A stretch of 64,000 nucleotides of DNA from Streptomyces canus (lineage in GTDB: Bacteria > Actinomycetota > Actinomycetes > Streptomycetales > Streptomycetaceae): NCBI RefSeq assembly GCF_030816965.1, contig NZ_JAUSYQ010000002.1:7492001-7556000 (forward strand), given 5' to 3'. Both the position numbers and the translations under genes were made by a program. The notes beneath the pieces are model-generated. The model worked only from the letters and a program-made list of their open reading frames with translations. It made no database searches and was not told the origin of the DNA. Shown here one piece after another: positions 1-6,743 of the stretch. The stretch's first letter is position 1; each line of letters starts with the position of its first letter.

Positions 1-395
1 GCCAGGGCCTGGCCCGGGTCGGTCGAGACGATCCTGCCGACCTCGCTGCGAGTGGGGTGCGACCAGCGGACGCCCCGCCAGTCCATCACCACGACGTACT
101 CGGCCCCGGTCGCCCTGCGGATCCTCTCGGCCTCCCGCTGGACGGGGCCGGTGGGCAGCGGGGGCGTGTCCGTGACCTGCTCGGCGATCTGCGACTCGGC
201 GGCCGTGGTCTGGGCGATGGCGAGCGCCCGGCGCATCGCCTGGTCGTCGAGTTGGTTGCTCAGAGGCGCGAGGAACAGACCGGTCGCGAGCACCGCGACT
301 CCCGCGGCGATCGCCAGCTGCATCAGGAGCACCTGCGAGAACGCCCGGCGGGGCAGCCCGAGGCGCAGGCGGCGGGCGGGGGGAGTGCGGCTCAT
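1..395 (-). CDS. Sensor histidine kinase, CitA/DcuS type (N-terminal part only)
   Basis: Only the first 131 codons lie in the window and the gene runs off the left edge. The visible part has a basic N-terminus, one membrane segment at about residues 20-43, and the start of an extracytoplasmic sensor domain containing EYVVVMDWRGVRWSHP. This is the typical PAS-like citrate/dicarboxylate sensor core of CitA/DcuS kinases. Such kinases phosphorylate a partner response regulator in response to an external carboxylate. The kinase core is not visible. It reads in the same direction as the upstream sucrase/ferredoxin-like gene, about 90 bp away. Its proximity to two citrate synthases is suggestive but does not prove a citrate ligand. 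Confidence 0.8.
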   Translation of the reverse strand, partial: MSRTPPARRLRLGLPRRAFSQVLLMQLAIAAGVAVLATGLFLAPLSNQLDDQAMRRALAIAQTTAAESQIAEQVTDTPPLPTGPVQREAERIRRATGAEYVVVMDWRGVRWSHPTRSEVGRIVSTDPGQAL

Positions 396-484
396 ACCCA
401 AGACGGTACGTGGAGGTGTCCCATCCACCGCAGGGGGTGGACATGGATTTCTTGATCAATGCGTGGACGGGCCCGCTGGTCCGG

Positions 485-1429
485 TCAGCTCGCCAGCGCT
501 GCCGATGTCCTCAGCTCGTGCACCGCCACGACGTCCATCCGCGCAGGTGAGCCGAGCGCCGACGCACCGCAGCTCTCCGGCCGGGGCGGCAGGGACGCGG
601 TCTGGGTCACGAGGACGCGCCAGTGGCGGCCGTCGGCGTGTGCGACGGTCACCTCCCAGTGCGGGGCAGCGCCGTCCGTTCGTACGACTGTCAGCGCCTC
701 CGCCGCGTATTCGCGCACCGCCGTGCGTACAGCCAGCTCGGCCGCCTGGCCGGGACGCTCCCAGGCCGAGCTGCCGCGGCACCCCTCGACCACGATGCGC
801 CCCTCCTGGACGCTGTGGAGGACTTCCTTGACGGCATGGGCCTCTGCGCGGCCGTAGGCATAGCCGTACGGCAGGACGAGCAGCGTCGGGGAGAACCGGT
901 GACCACCCAGATGGGTGACCTCCCAGGCGCCCTCGACACCCGAGGCGGCCAGTTCCGCGGCCAGCGGGCGGCCGAGGAGCGCGCAGCAGCGGTCCCGCTT
1001 GCCGTTGGTGCAGACAAGCGCGAGGGGATCGCCGGTGTGGGGCCGCCCACCGAGCACGGAGTCGAAGGTGGCGTGCTCGCCCCTGCCGAGCGCGGCGAGG
1101 TCCAGGTCGAGCAGGTCCCTCGGCTCGCGGGTCGTCGCACTGTGCAGCCACACGTTGCCGGGCACGGTGTGGGCGGCGTACACCTGCCGGGTGGTGGGTG
1201 TTCCGCTGTCGGCGTGCCGTCCGGGGCGGCGGATGAGCGCGATGCGCAGGCCCGTGTCCTTCGCCGCGGCCTCCAGGGCACGCCCCAACGCGGGGTCCAG
1301 GTGGCTCGAAGTGAGCGCCTTGGCGCCCCAGGGACCGGATTGTTCCAACAGCAGCCAGGTCCGCGCGGTGGCCGCGGTTCCGGAAACGGGCTCGTCGAGG
1401 TCGTGCGAGACCGTTGAGCAGGTACTCAC
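485..1429 (-). CDS. Sucrase/ferredoxin-like family protein
   Basis: This 314-residue protein has the features of the sucrase/ferredoxin-like (thioredoxin-like ferredoxin) family. They include a Cys-containing CTNGKRDRCCALLGRPLA segment, a downstream THLGGHRFSPTLLVLP segment with conserved histidine, and a GRAEAHAVKEVL helix. Family members probably bind an iron-sulfur cluster, but their substrate is unknown. The GTG start is chosen because a TAGGCT -10 element ends 7 bp upstream, which would give a leaderless mRNA, and no Shine-Dalgarno sequence is present. An iron box covers that -10 element, so repression by a DmdR1/IdeR-type regulator under iron-replete conditions is expected. Iron-responsive control of an Fe-S protein makes biological sense, but the reaction remains unknown. 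Confidence 0.85.
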   Translation of the reverse strand: MSTCSTVSHDLDEPVSGTAATARTWLLLEQSGPWGAKALTSSHLDPALGRALEAAAKDTGLRIALIRRPGRHADSGTPTTRQVYAAHTVPGNVWLHSATTREPRDLLDLDLAALGRGEHATFDSVLGGRPHTGDPLALVCTNGKRDRCCALLGRPLAAELAASGVEGAWEVTHLGGHRFSPTLLVLPYGYAYGRAEAHAVKEVLHSVQEGRIVVEGCRGSSAWERPGQAAELAVRTAVREYAAEALTVVRTDGAAPHWEVTVAHADGRHWRVLVTQTASLPPRPESCGASALGSPARMDVVAVHELRTSAALAS

Positions 1430-1448
1430 AGAGGTGAGCCTAACCTGA
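1430..1448 (-). promoter_or_regulatory. Iron box (DmdR1/IdeR operator) overlapping a -10 element
   Basis: Read on the minus strand the site is TCAGGTTAGGCTCACCTCT. It matches the actinobacterial iron-box consensus TTAGGTTAGGCTCACCTAA at 16 of 19 positions. It contains the -10 hexamer TAGGCT (1442-1437) and abuts the GTG start of the sucrase/ferredoxin-like gene. Repressor binding would therefore block RNA polymerase directly. Confidence 0.8.
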
Positions 1449-1481
1449 CTTGATGCGTGACGACTTCCGGCCGTGCCGCTG

Positions 1482-2744
1482 TCAGCGCTCCGGCAGGGGT
1501 TGGGGCGGCTTCGGGCCCACATAAGTGCCGCTCGGGCGCATGCGCAGGGGGCGTTCCCCGTACTCCTCCAGTGCGTGGGCGATCCAGCCCGCCGTGCGGG
1601 CGACGGCGAAGATCGTCTCGCCCGCCGTGGAGGGCATCCCGGAGGAGGCGGTGAGCGCGGCGAGGGCCAGGTCCACGTTGGCGTGCAGGGGGGTGTGGCG
1701 GGCGGTGGTGGCCACGATGTCGCGGGCCGCGAGGAGTGCGGGTTCTGCGCGCGGGATCTCCTCCAGGAGGGCGAACAGGGCACGCGCGCGTGGGTCTTCG
1801 CCGGGGTAGAGCCGGTGACCGAGGCCCGGGATCCGGCGGCCGGCCCGCAGTTCCTCCGCGATGACGGGGGCCGCGTCGCCCCGGTCGAGCACATCGAGCA
1901 GCAGCTTGTGGGCGAGCCCGCTGGCAGCGCCGTGCAAGGGGCCCTCCAGGACACCGAGTCCGGCGGAGACGGCCGCGTAGGCGTGCGCGTGGGCCGATGC
2001 GGCGACGCGTACCGCGAGGGTCGAGGCGGCGAGGTCGTGGTCGACGAGCAGACCCAGTGCGGTGTCCAGGGCGCGCAGGGACGCCTCGTCGGGCTTGCGT
2101 CCGCTGAGGCGCGTCCACAGCCGGTGGGCCAGCGGGCCGTCGTCGCGGCGGCGGTCACGCAGCACGGGCGGGAGGGCGGCGACGAGGGTCGGGATGAGGG
2201 TCCGTGCGGTGCCGAGCACGGCTTCTTCGGACAGGTCGAAACGGAGTGGATCCGAGACCGCGGCGGCGATCGCCGCCACCCGCAACCGGTCGGTGGGGCC
2301 TGTGTGTTCGGGCAGCGCGTCGACCGCGCGGCGGGCCACCTCGACGGCGGCGTCGGGCGCGGTGAAGGTGACTCCGGGGCGCAGATGGCCGGTCCACAGC
2401 CATTCCGCGATCTCTTCGTAGGAGTGGCGCGCGGCGAGTTCGGTGGCGTCGACGCCCCGGAAGTAGTAGCGGTCCCGGTCGATGAAGGTGATACGGGTGC
2501 GCACGGACAGTTCGCCGCCGGAGCCCGGACTCGCGCCGCTCTCCCGGCGGTTGCGCCGGGAGAGGGTCTCCACCTCCTTGGCGTCGAAGGTGCTGCCCCG
2601 GCCGCCGGGAACGCGTCGGCTGCTGAGCTGGCCTCGGCTCACGTAGGCGTAGACGGTCTCGGGCTTCACGCCCAGCAGTTCGGCGGCTTCCTTGGTGCTG
2701 AGCCGGCGTTCGGCGGGGCCGGGGAGGGGGTCTTGATCGCGCAT
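1482..2744 (-). CDS. Citrate synthase-family protein with N-terminal helix-turn-helix
   Basis: This 420-residue protein is a fusion. Residues about 13-60 form a MerR/excisionase-type helix-turn-helix (STKEAAELLGVKPETVYAYV, then a basic wing). Residues about 80-415 are a citrate synthase fold. The catalytic residues are present: His in GPLHGAASGLAHK, His in GLGHRLYPGEDPRA, and Asp in HANVDLALAAL. Ordinary citrate synthases condense oxaloacetate and acetyl-CoA and carry no DNA-binding domain. The gene is divergent from a second citrate synthase with a perfect palindrome in the shared promoter. I infer either a moonlighting enzyme or a metabolite-sensing regulator built on a citrate synthase. 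Which activity survives cannot be read from sequence. Confidence 0.9.
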   Translation of the reverse strand: MRDQDPLPGPAERRLSTKEAAELLGVKPETVYAYVSRGQLSSRRVPGGRGSTFDAKEVETLSRRNRRESGASPGSGGELSVRTRITFIDRDRYYFRGVDATELAARHSYEEIAEWLWTGHLRPGVTFTAPDAAVEVARRAVDALPEHTGPTDRLRVAAIAAAVSDPLRFDLSEEAVLGTARTLIPTLVAALPPVLRDRRRDDGPLAHRLWTRLSGRKPDEASLRALDTALGLLVDHDLAASTLAVRVAASAHAHAYAAVSAGLGVLEGPLHGAASGLAHKLLLDVLDRGDAAPVIAEELRAGRRIPGLGHRLYPGEDPRARALFALLEEIPRAEPALLAARDIVATTARHTPLHANVDLALAALTASSGMPSTAGETIFAVARTAGWIAHALEEYGERPLRMRPSGTYVGPKPPQPLPER

Positions 2745-2786
2745 AAGAGGTCACCGTATCCGCAACCCGGTGGGTTGATTGGTGTG

Positions 2787-2803
2787 TATTGATTCAATCA
2801 ATA
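2787..2803. promoter_or_regulatory. 17-bp palindromic operator between divergent citrate synthases
   Basis: TATTGATTCAATCAATA is a perfect inverted repeat with 8-bp arms around a central C, strikingly AT-rich for this genome. It is immediately followed by TTGACA (2804-2809), a possible -35 element for the rightward citrate synthase. Position and symmetry suggest an operator. The helix-turn-helix domain of the leftward citrate synthase is the obvious candidate ligand, by inference only. Confidence 0.65.
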
Positions 2804-2856
2804 TTGACAGCAAATGAGTCAACCATGGACAGTCGAATCAAGTCCAGGGAGGAATC

Positions 2857-4020
2857 ATGTCGGTCAACAGGTCAACCACGCTCGTCGACGTACCGCGAGG
2901 ACTCGCCGGAGTCGTCGTCACCGACACCGAGGTCGGAGATGTCCGGGGACGCGAGGGCTTCTATCACTACCGCCAGTACTCCGCTGTCGAACTCGCGCAG
3001 ACCCGCGGCTTCGAGGACGTCTGGCATCTCCTGGTCCACGGCGAACTGCCGGACGCCGAACAAGCCCTGGCCTTCCGCGCCGAGACCGCGGCACTGCGGC
3101 GACTGCCCGACGAGGTGCGGGCGGCGCTGCCGGCGATCGCGGCGGCGAGTGGGCGGTCCGGGCCGCTGGCCGGGATGCGCACGGCGTTGTCGCTGTTCGG
3201 AGCGGCGAAAGGGTTCCGGCCGGTGTACGACATCGACCCGGACGAGCGGCGGCGGGACACCCTCGTGGCCGCTGCGGCCGTGCCGACGCTGCTCACCGCG
3301 TTGCACCGGCTGGGCAGGGGGCTGGAGCCGGTGGAGCCGCGTGAGGATCTCTCGTACGCGGCGAACTACCTGTACATGTTGACGGGTTCGGAGCCGGAGC
3401 CTCAACGGGCGCGGGCGGTCGAGCAGTACTTGATCTCAACCATTGATCACGGCTTCAACGCATCAACCTTCACGGCGCGGGTCATCGCGTCGACGGGAGC
3501 GGATGCGGCCGCGTGCCTCGTGGGGGCCGTAGGGGCGTTGTCCGGGCCGCTGCACGGGGGTGCGCCCAGTCGGGCGCTGGACACCCTGGACGCGATCGGC
3601 ACGCCCGACCGCATCGACTCCTGGATCCGTGAGCGTGTGCTCTCCGGTGAGCGCATCATGGGCTTCGGCCACGCGATCTACCGCACGGAGGATCCGCGTT
3701 CCCGGATGCTCCGGGAGGTCGCCCAGCGGTTCGGCGGTCCACGTGTGGACTTCGCCGTCGAGGTGGAACGCCATGTCGAGGCGATCCTGGCCGAGCTCAA
3801 GCCGGGGCGGGAGCTGCACACCAACGTCGAGTTCTACGCGGGCGTGGTCATGGAACTGTGCGGCCTGCCCCGCGAGATGTTCACGCCGACGTTCGCAGCG
3901 GCGCGGGTGGTGGGGTGGAGCGCCAACATCCTGGAGCAGGCGGCGGACTCGAAGATCATCAGGCCGGTGGCGCGTTATGTGGGGCCGGGGGCGCCGGTGG
4001 CGGTGCCACAGGGGGCCTGA
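2857..4020 (+). CDS. Citrate synthase/methylcitrate synthase family protein
   Basis: This 387-residue single-domain citrate synthase would condense an acyl-CoA with oxaloacetate. Visible family motifs are GREGFYHYRQYSAVELAQ near the N-terminus, TIDHGFNASTF, GPLHGGAPSRALD, and GFGHAIYRTEDPRSRM with the second catalytic His. The segment normally holding the catalytic aspartate reads HTNVEFYAGVV, so Glu replaces Asp. The start is supported by GGGAGGA a few bases upstream of ATG. The gene is divergent from the helix-turn-helix citrate synthase and is followed by a strong terminator, so it is probably monocistronic. Whether it uses acetyl- or propionyl-CoA is not clear. Confidence 0.9.
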   Translation: MSVNRSTTLVDVPRGLAGVVVTDTEVGDVRGREGFYHYRQYSAVELAQTRGFEDVWHLLVHGELPDAEQALAFRAETAALRRLPDEVRAALPAIAAASGRSGPLAGMRTALSLFGAAKGFRPVYDIDPDERRRDTLVAAAAVPTLLTALHRLGRGLEPVEPREDLSYAANYLYMLTGSEPEPQRARAVEQYLISTIDHGFNASTFTARVIASTGADAAACLVGAVGALSGPLHGGAPSRALDTLDAIGTPDRIDSWIRERVLSGERIMGFGHAIYRTEDPRSRMLREVAQRFGGPRVDFAVEVERHVEAILAELKPGRELHTNVEFYAGVVMELCGLPREMFTPTFAAARVVGWSANILEQAADSKIIRPVARYVGPGAPVAVPQGA

Positions 4021-4030
4021 GGAACGCGAC

Positions 4031-4058
4031 GGTCCGGCACCGGGAGTGGTGCCGGACC
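4031..4058 (+). terminator. Intrinsic-type hairpin terminator after citrate synthase
   Basis: A perfect 11-bp stem (GGTCCGGCACC / GGTGCCGGACC) with a 6-nt loop lies 10 bp after the citrate synthase stop. There is no U tract, as is common in Streptomyces. Confidence 0.75.
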
Positions 4059-4310
4059 TGGCGGGCTACCGGTCAGCGTGGGCTGCCGGTCCTACCGATG
4101 CCGTCGCAGGATCCGGGACGGCGGCCCAGGACGGTGAGTCGCAGGTCGTCCTTCCGGAGCCGACCTGTGCGGTGGCGGCAGCGCACTGGTACCGGAGTTT
4201 GCCTGACGGGGTGGGACCTGATCGCGGTCACCAACCGTCTGGCAGCGGTGACGAGGCGGCAACCGAACCGACACGTGCGGTTATCTGCTCGATTTGGGCC
4301 ATGACATCGC

Positions 4311-4550
4311 CTAGGCGTCGGGAATGTCGGCCTTGGCCCGCACGAGTGTCTCGCGCGTGATGACCACGATGCGTTCGTAGTCGGCCCGTGCCGCGTCTGC
4401 GGGAAGCTGGGAGTCCAGAGAGCCGGTCGCGTCCGTGCCGATGACGGCGAAGTTCCCATCGGCCAACTCGAAGATGTCCGGGCACGTCGCGCCGGAGGTG
4501 CTGCCTCGTTCGCGTGGCGATGCGCCGAGGCGGCGAATGATCTGACTCAC
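4311..4550 (-). CDS. Small conserved hypothetical protein
   Basis: A 79-residue protein containing TSGATCPDIFELADGNFAVI and a C-terminal VITRETLVRAKADIPDA. I recognise this as a common small streptomycete protein of unknown function, often found near DUF or XRE regulator genes, but I know no tested activity. It is acidic, soluble and has no signal peptide. GTG at 4550 is preferred over longer readings because GAGGG precedes it at good spacing. It lies downstream of, and in the same direction as, the broken DUF6082 gene, with about 250 bp between them. Confidence 0.7.
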   Translation of the reverse strand: MSQIIRRLGASPRERGSTSGATCPDIFELADGNFAVIGTDATGSLDSQLPADAARADYERIVVITRETLVRAKADIPDA

Positions 4551-4683
4551 TGTTGGTTTCCCTCTGGTCTCACGAATGACGAGCACGCGCACGGCGGTAC
4601 GAGGCGAGGCGGCCCTGTGGGGTGCACGCGTCATCTGGCGACGTGGGCGACGGTGGTGTGGGGCTGCTGTACGCGATCACGTA

Positions 4684-4711
4684 TGAGTCAACCCCGGCGG
4701 CTGAGTCAACC
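4684..4711. repeat. Tandem TGAGTCAACC repeat in intergenic region
   Basis: TGAGTCAACC occurs at 4684-4693 and 4702-4711, 18 bp apart, each copy followed by a CGGCGGC-like tail. The identical 10-mer occurs once more at 2815-2824 in the citrate synthase leader. The rest of 4551-4799 shows no gene. A regulatory role is possible but untested. Confidence 0.4.
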
Positions 4712-4799
4712 TCAGCGGCGCCTGGGACAACGGGATACTTGACCTGTTCGTTATGGGCCGGAGGTGTGATTTCCACAGACGGGTGGCTCAAGAGATTCG

Positions 4800-5353
4800 C
4801 TATGCGCCAGGCGGCTCGCCGACCACCCACCACTCCTCTGTGTCCGAATCCTCTAGTTGCTGGAGCAGATCGTCCACGAGCTTGCCCAGTTCCGCCTCGT
4901 CGGTGTCCGCAAGGCTCGCCCGCTGCTGCTGGGTGGCATACCAGTACTCCCTGACGATCGGTTCTGGAAGATGCCGCGGACGTGCTTGAAGAACTCCTCC
5001 TTGGACAGGTTGCCGATGCGGTAGTAGAAGAGCAGGTTCGTGTACAAGGCGTTGGCGAACAGGTACTGGCGGCGCTGCTTGGCGGACACCGGCGCCTCGT
5101 AGAGATCCAGGACCTCGGCCAACTCGGGATCGTCTATGGCCTTGCTGAGCAGTTCCCAGTGCTGGTGCTGTTGGCTTGCCAGGTCGGCGTGCTGATGGGA
5201 ACGGGCAACCTCTTCCAGTTGGTCCAGACGCGCATGGAGCGATCGCATCGTGTGTTGCTGCGCGGCGAGGGAGGCGGCGGCACCCGCCACAGCGCCGACG
5301 CCGACCGCAGCGGCCGTGCGCAGGCCTCGCGTCCAAAAGCTCTGTGTGACCAT
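4800..5353 (-). pseudogene. DUF6082 family protein, frameshifted
   Basis: The ATG at 5353 opens a frame with one N-terminal membrane segment (about residues 8-27), then a coiled-coil-like stretch, then YLFANALYTNLLFYYRIGNL and EEFFKHVRGIFQN. There the frame is lost, and the expected continuation (IVREYWYATQQQRASLADTDEAE...) lies in the next frame, ending at the stop at 4800. At 4960-4961 the plus strand has GG where restoring the frame needs GGG, so a single base is missing. The family is of unknown function and common in Streptomyces. The protein would be about 184 residues if repaired. A genuine mutation and an assembly error in a short G run are equally possible. Confidence 0.75.
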
Positions 5354-5675
5354 GTCAACCCCCGATTCAGGCGGCCGTCCGCCGGTCGTCGGGGTGCGGG
5401 TCGACTGATGGGGACCGGCGAGCGGTGGGCGGCGCTTGCCGTCTCCCAGGGTGCCGAGCGGCTCTGATCGGCGGGGGAGGCGGAGAGGAGGCGCACGGAG
5501 GGAAGTGAGGGTCGCACGAACCGGCGCCTTCCCCAACGTCTGCCCCGCAAGTGCTGCTAACAATCGTTCACTTCGCGGTGATTATTCCGGCTCGTATCCT
5601 GGTCCGGCATTCAAACCTCGTACGTGCGCCGGGTCCGCGGTCCGGTGCACGCGGCAGCGCGAAAGAGGTCGCACG
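5354..5675. other. Intergenic region, divergent promoters
   Basis: This 322-bp gap separates the DUF6082 gene from the CobW gene. It contains a locally AT-rich segment at about 5558-5586 (AACAATCGTT...GATTATT) that could be part of the CobW promoter. No gene or hairpin is convincing. Confidence 0.4.
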
Positions 5676-6743
5676 TTGAGTCAGCCGAGCGGGAGCCACC
5701 GGCAGATCCCGGTCGTCGTCCTTGCCGGATTCCTGGGTTCCGGCAAGACCACCCTCCTCAATCATCTCCTCCACCGCAGCGGCGGCAGCCGTATCGGAGC
5801 CATCGTCAACGACTTCGGTGCCATCGAGATCGACGCCATGGCTGTGGCCGGCGCGCTCGGGGACTCCACCGTCTCCCTCGGGAACGGCTGCCTGTGCTGC
5901 GCCGTCGACGTCGGCGAACTCGACCAGTACCTGTCCCGGCTCGCCCATCCCGACACCGGCATCGATGTGATCGTCGTGGAGGCCAGCGGACTCGCCGAGC
6001 CGCAGGAACTCGTCCGCATGGTGCTCGCCAGCGAGCAACCCGGAATCGTCTACGGCGGCCTCGTCGAGGTCGTCGACGCCGCCGAGTTCGACGACACTCG
6101 CGCCCGGCATCCCGAGATCGACCGGCATCTCGCTCTCGCCGACCTCGTCGTCGTCAACAAGCTCGACCGGGCGGCCGACGCCGAACACGTCCTCGCTCTG
6201 GTGCGTCGACTTGTCGACCGTGCGGCTGTCGTTCCCGCCACCTACGGTCGCATCGACCCCGAGTTCCTCTTCGACTGCCGGCCCGCCGAGGAACGCATCG
6301 GACAGCTCTCCTTCGACGACCTGCATGACGACCACGACCACGTTGACGATCACGCCGGACATCTGCACTCCGGCTACGACAGCCTCTCCTTCGCCTCCGA
6401 CGAACCCCTCGATCCCCGCCGACTGATGGCGTTCCTCGACAGCAGGCCCGAGGGCCTCTACCGGATCAAGGGCTACGTCGACTTCGGGCCGTACGACGTC
6501 CGCAACCGTTACGCCGTCCATGCCGTGGGGCGCTTCCTGCGCTTCTACCCGGAGGCCTGGGCGCCCGGTGACGCCCGCCTCACCCAGCTCGTCCTCATCG
6601 GCTCCGGCATCGACACTCCCGCCCTGCGCAAGGAGCTGGAGGCGTGCAGGGCAGACGCGGACGCCCCGCACGCCGACGAGGCCGGCATGTGGGGCGTCCT
6701 TCGCTACGTACAGGATCCCGACGGGCAGGACCCCGACTTCTAG
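5676..6743 (+). CDS. CobW/COG0523-family GTP-binding metallochaperone
   Basis: A 355-residue G3E GTPase. The Walker A motif is GFLGSGKTTLLN near residue 18. The GNGCLCCAV segment carries the CxCC metal-binding motif, VVVEASGLAEP is switch-like, and VVNKLD is the guanine-specificity motif. A His/Asp-rich stretch (about residues 210-230) and a C-terminal CobW_C domain follow. Relatives load zinc, cobalt or other metals into client proteins. The metal here is unknown. TTG at 5676 is chosen because GAAAGAGG lies just upstream and the protein N-terminus then matches the family. Its stop codon overlaps the convergent parC stop in a CTAG tetranucleotide. Confidence 0.9.
   Translation: MSQPSGSHRQIPVVVLAGFLGSGKTTLLNHLLHRSGGSRIGAIVNDFGAIEIDAMAVAGALGDSTVSLGNGCLCCAVDVGELDQYLSRLAHPDTGIDVIVVEASGLAEPQELVRMVLASEQPGIVYGGLVEVVDAAEFDDTRARHPEIDRHLALADLVVVNKLDRAADAEHVLALVRRLVDRAAVVPATYGRIDPEFLFDCRPAEERIGQLSFDDLHDDHDHVDDHAGHLHSGYDSLSFASDEPLDPRRLMAFLDSRPEGLYRIKGYVDFGPYDVRNRYAVHAVGRFLRFYPEAWAPGDARLTQLVLIGSGIDTPALRKELEACRADADAPHADEAGMWGVLRYVQDPDGQDPDF

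Noticed and set aside
5555..5590. Possible Zur box upstream of the CobW-type gene
   Set aside because: AACAATCGTT is only loosely similar to the Zur consensus and lacks the extended symmetry; too weak to annotate.
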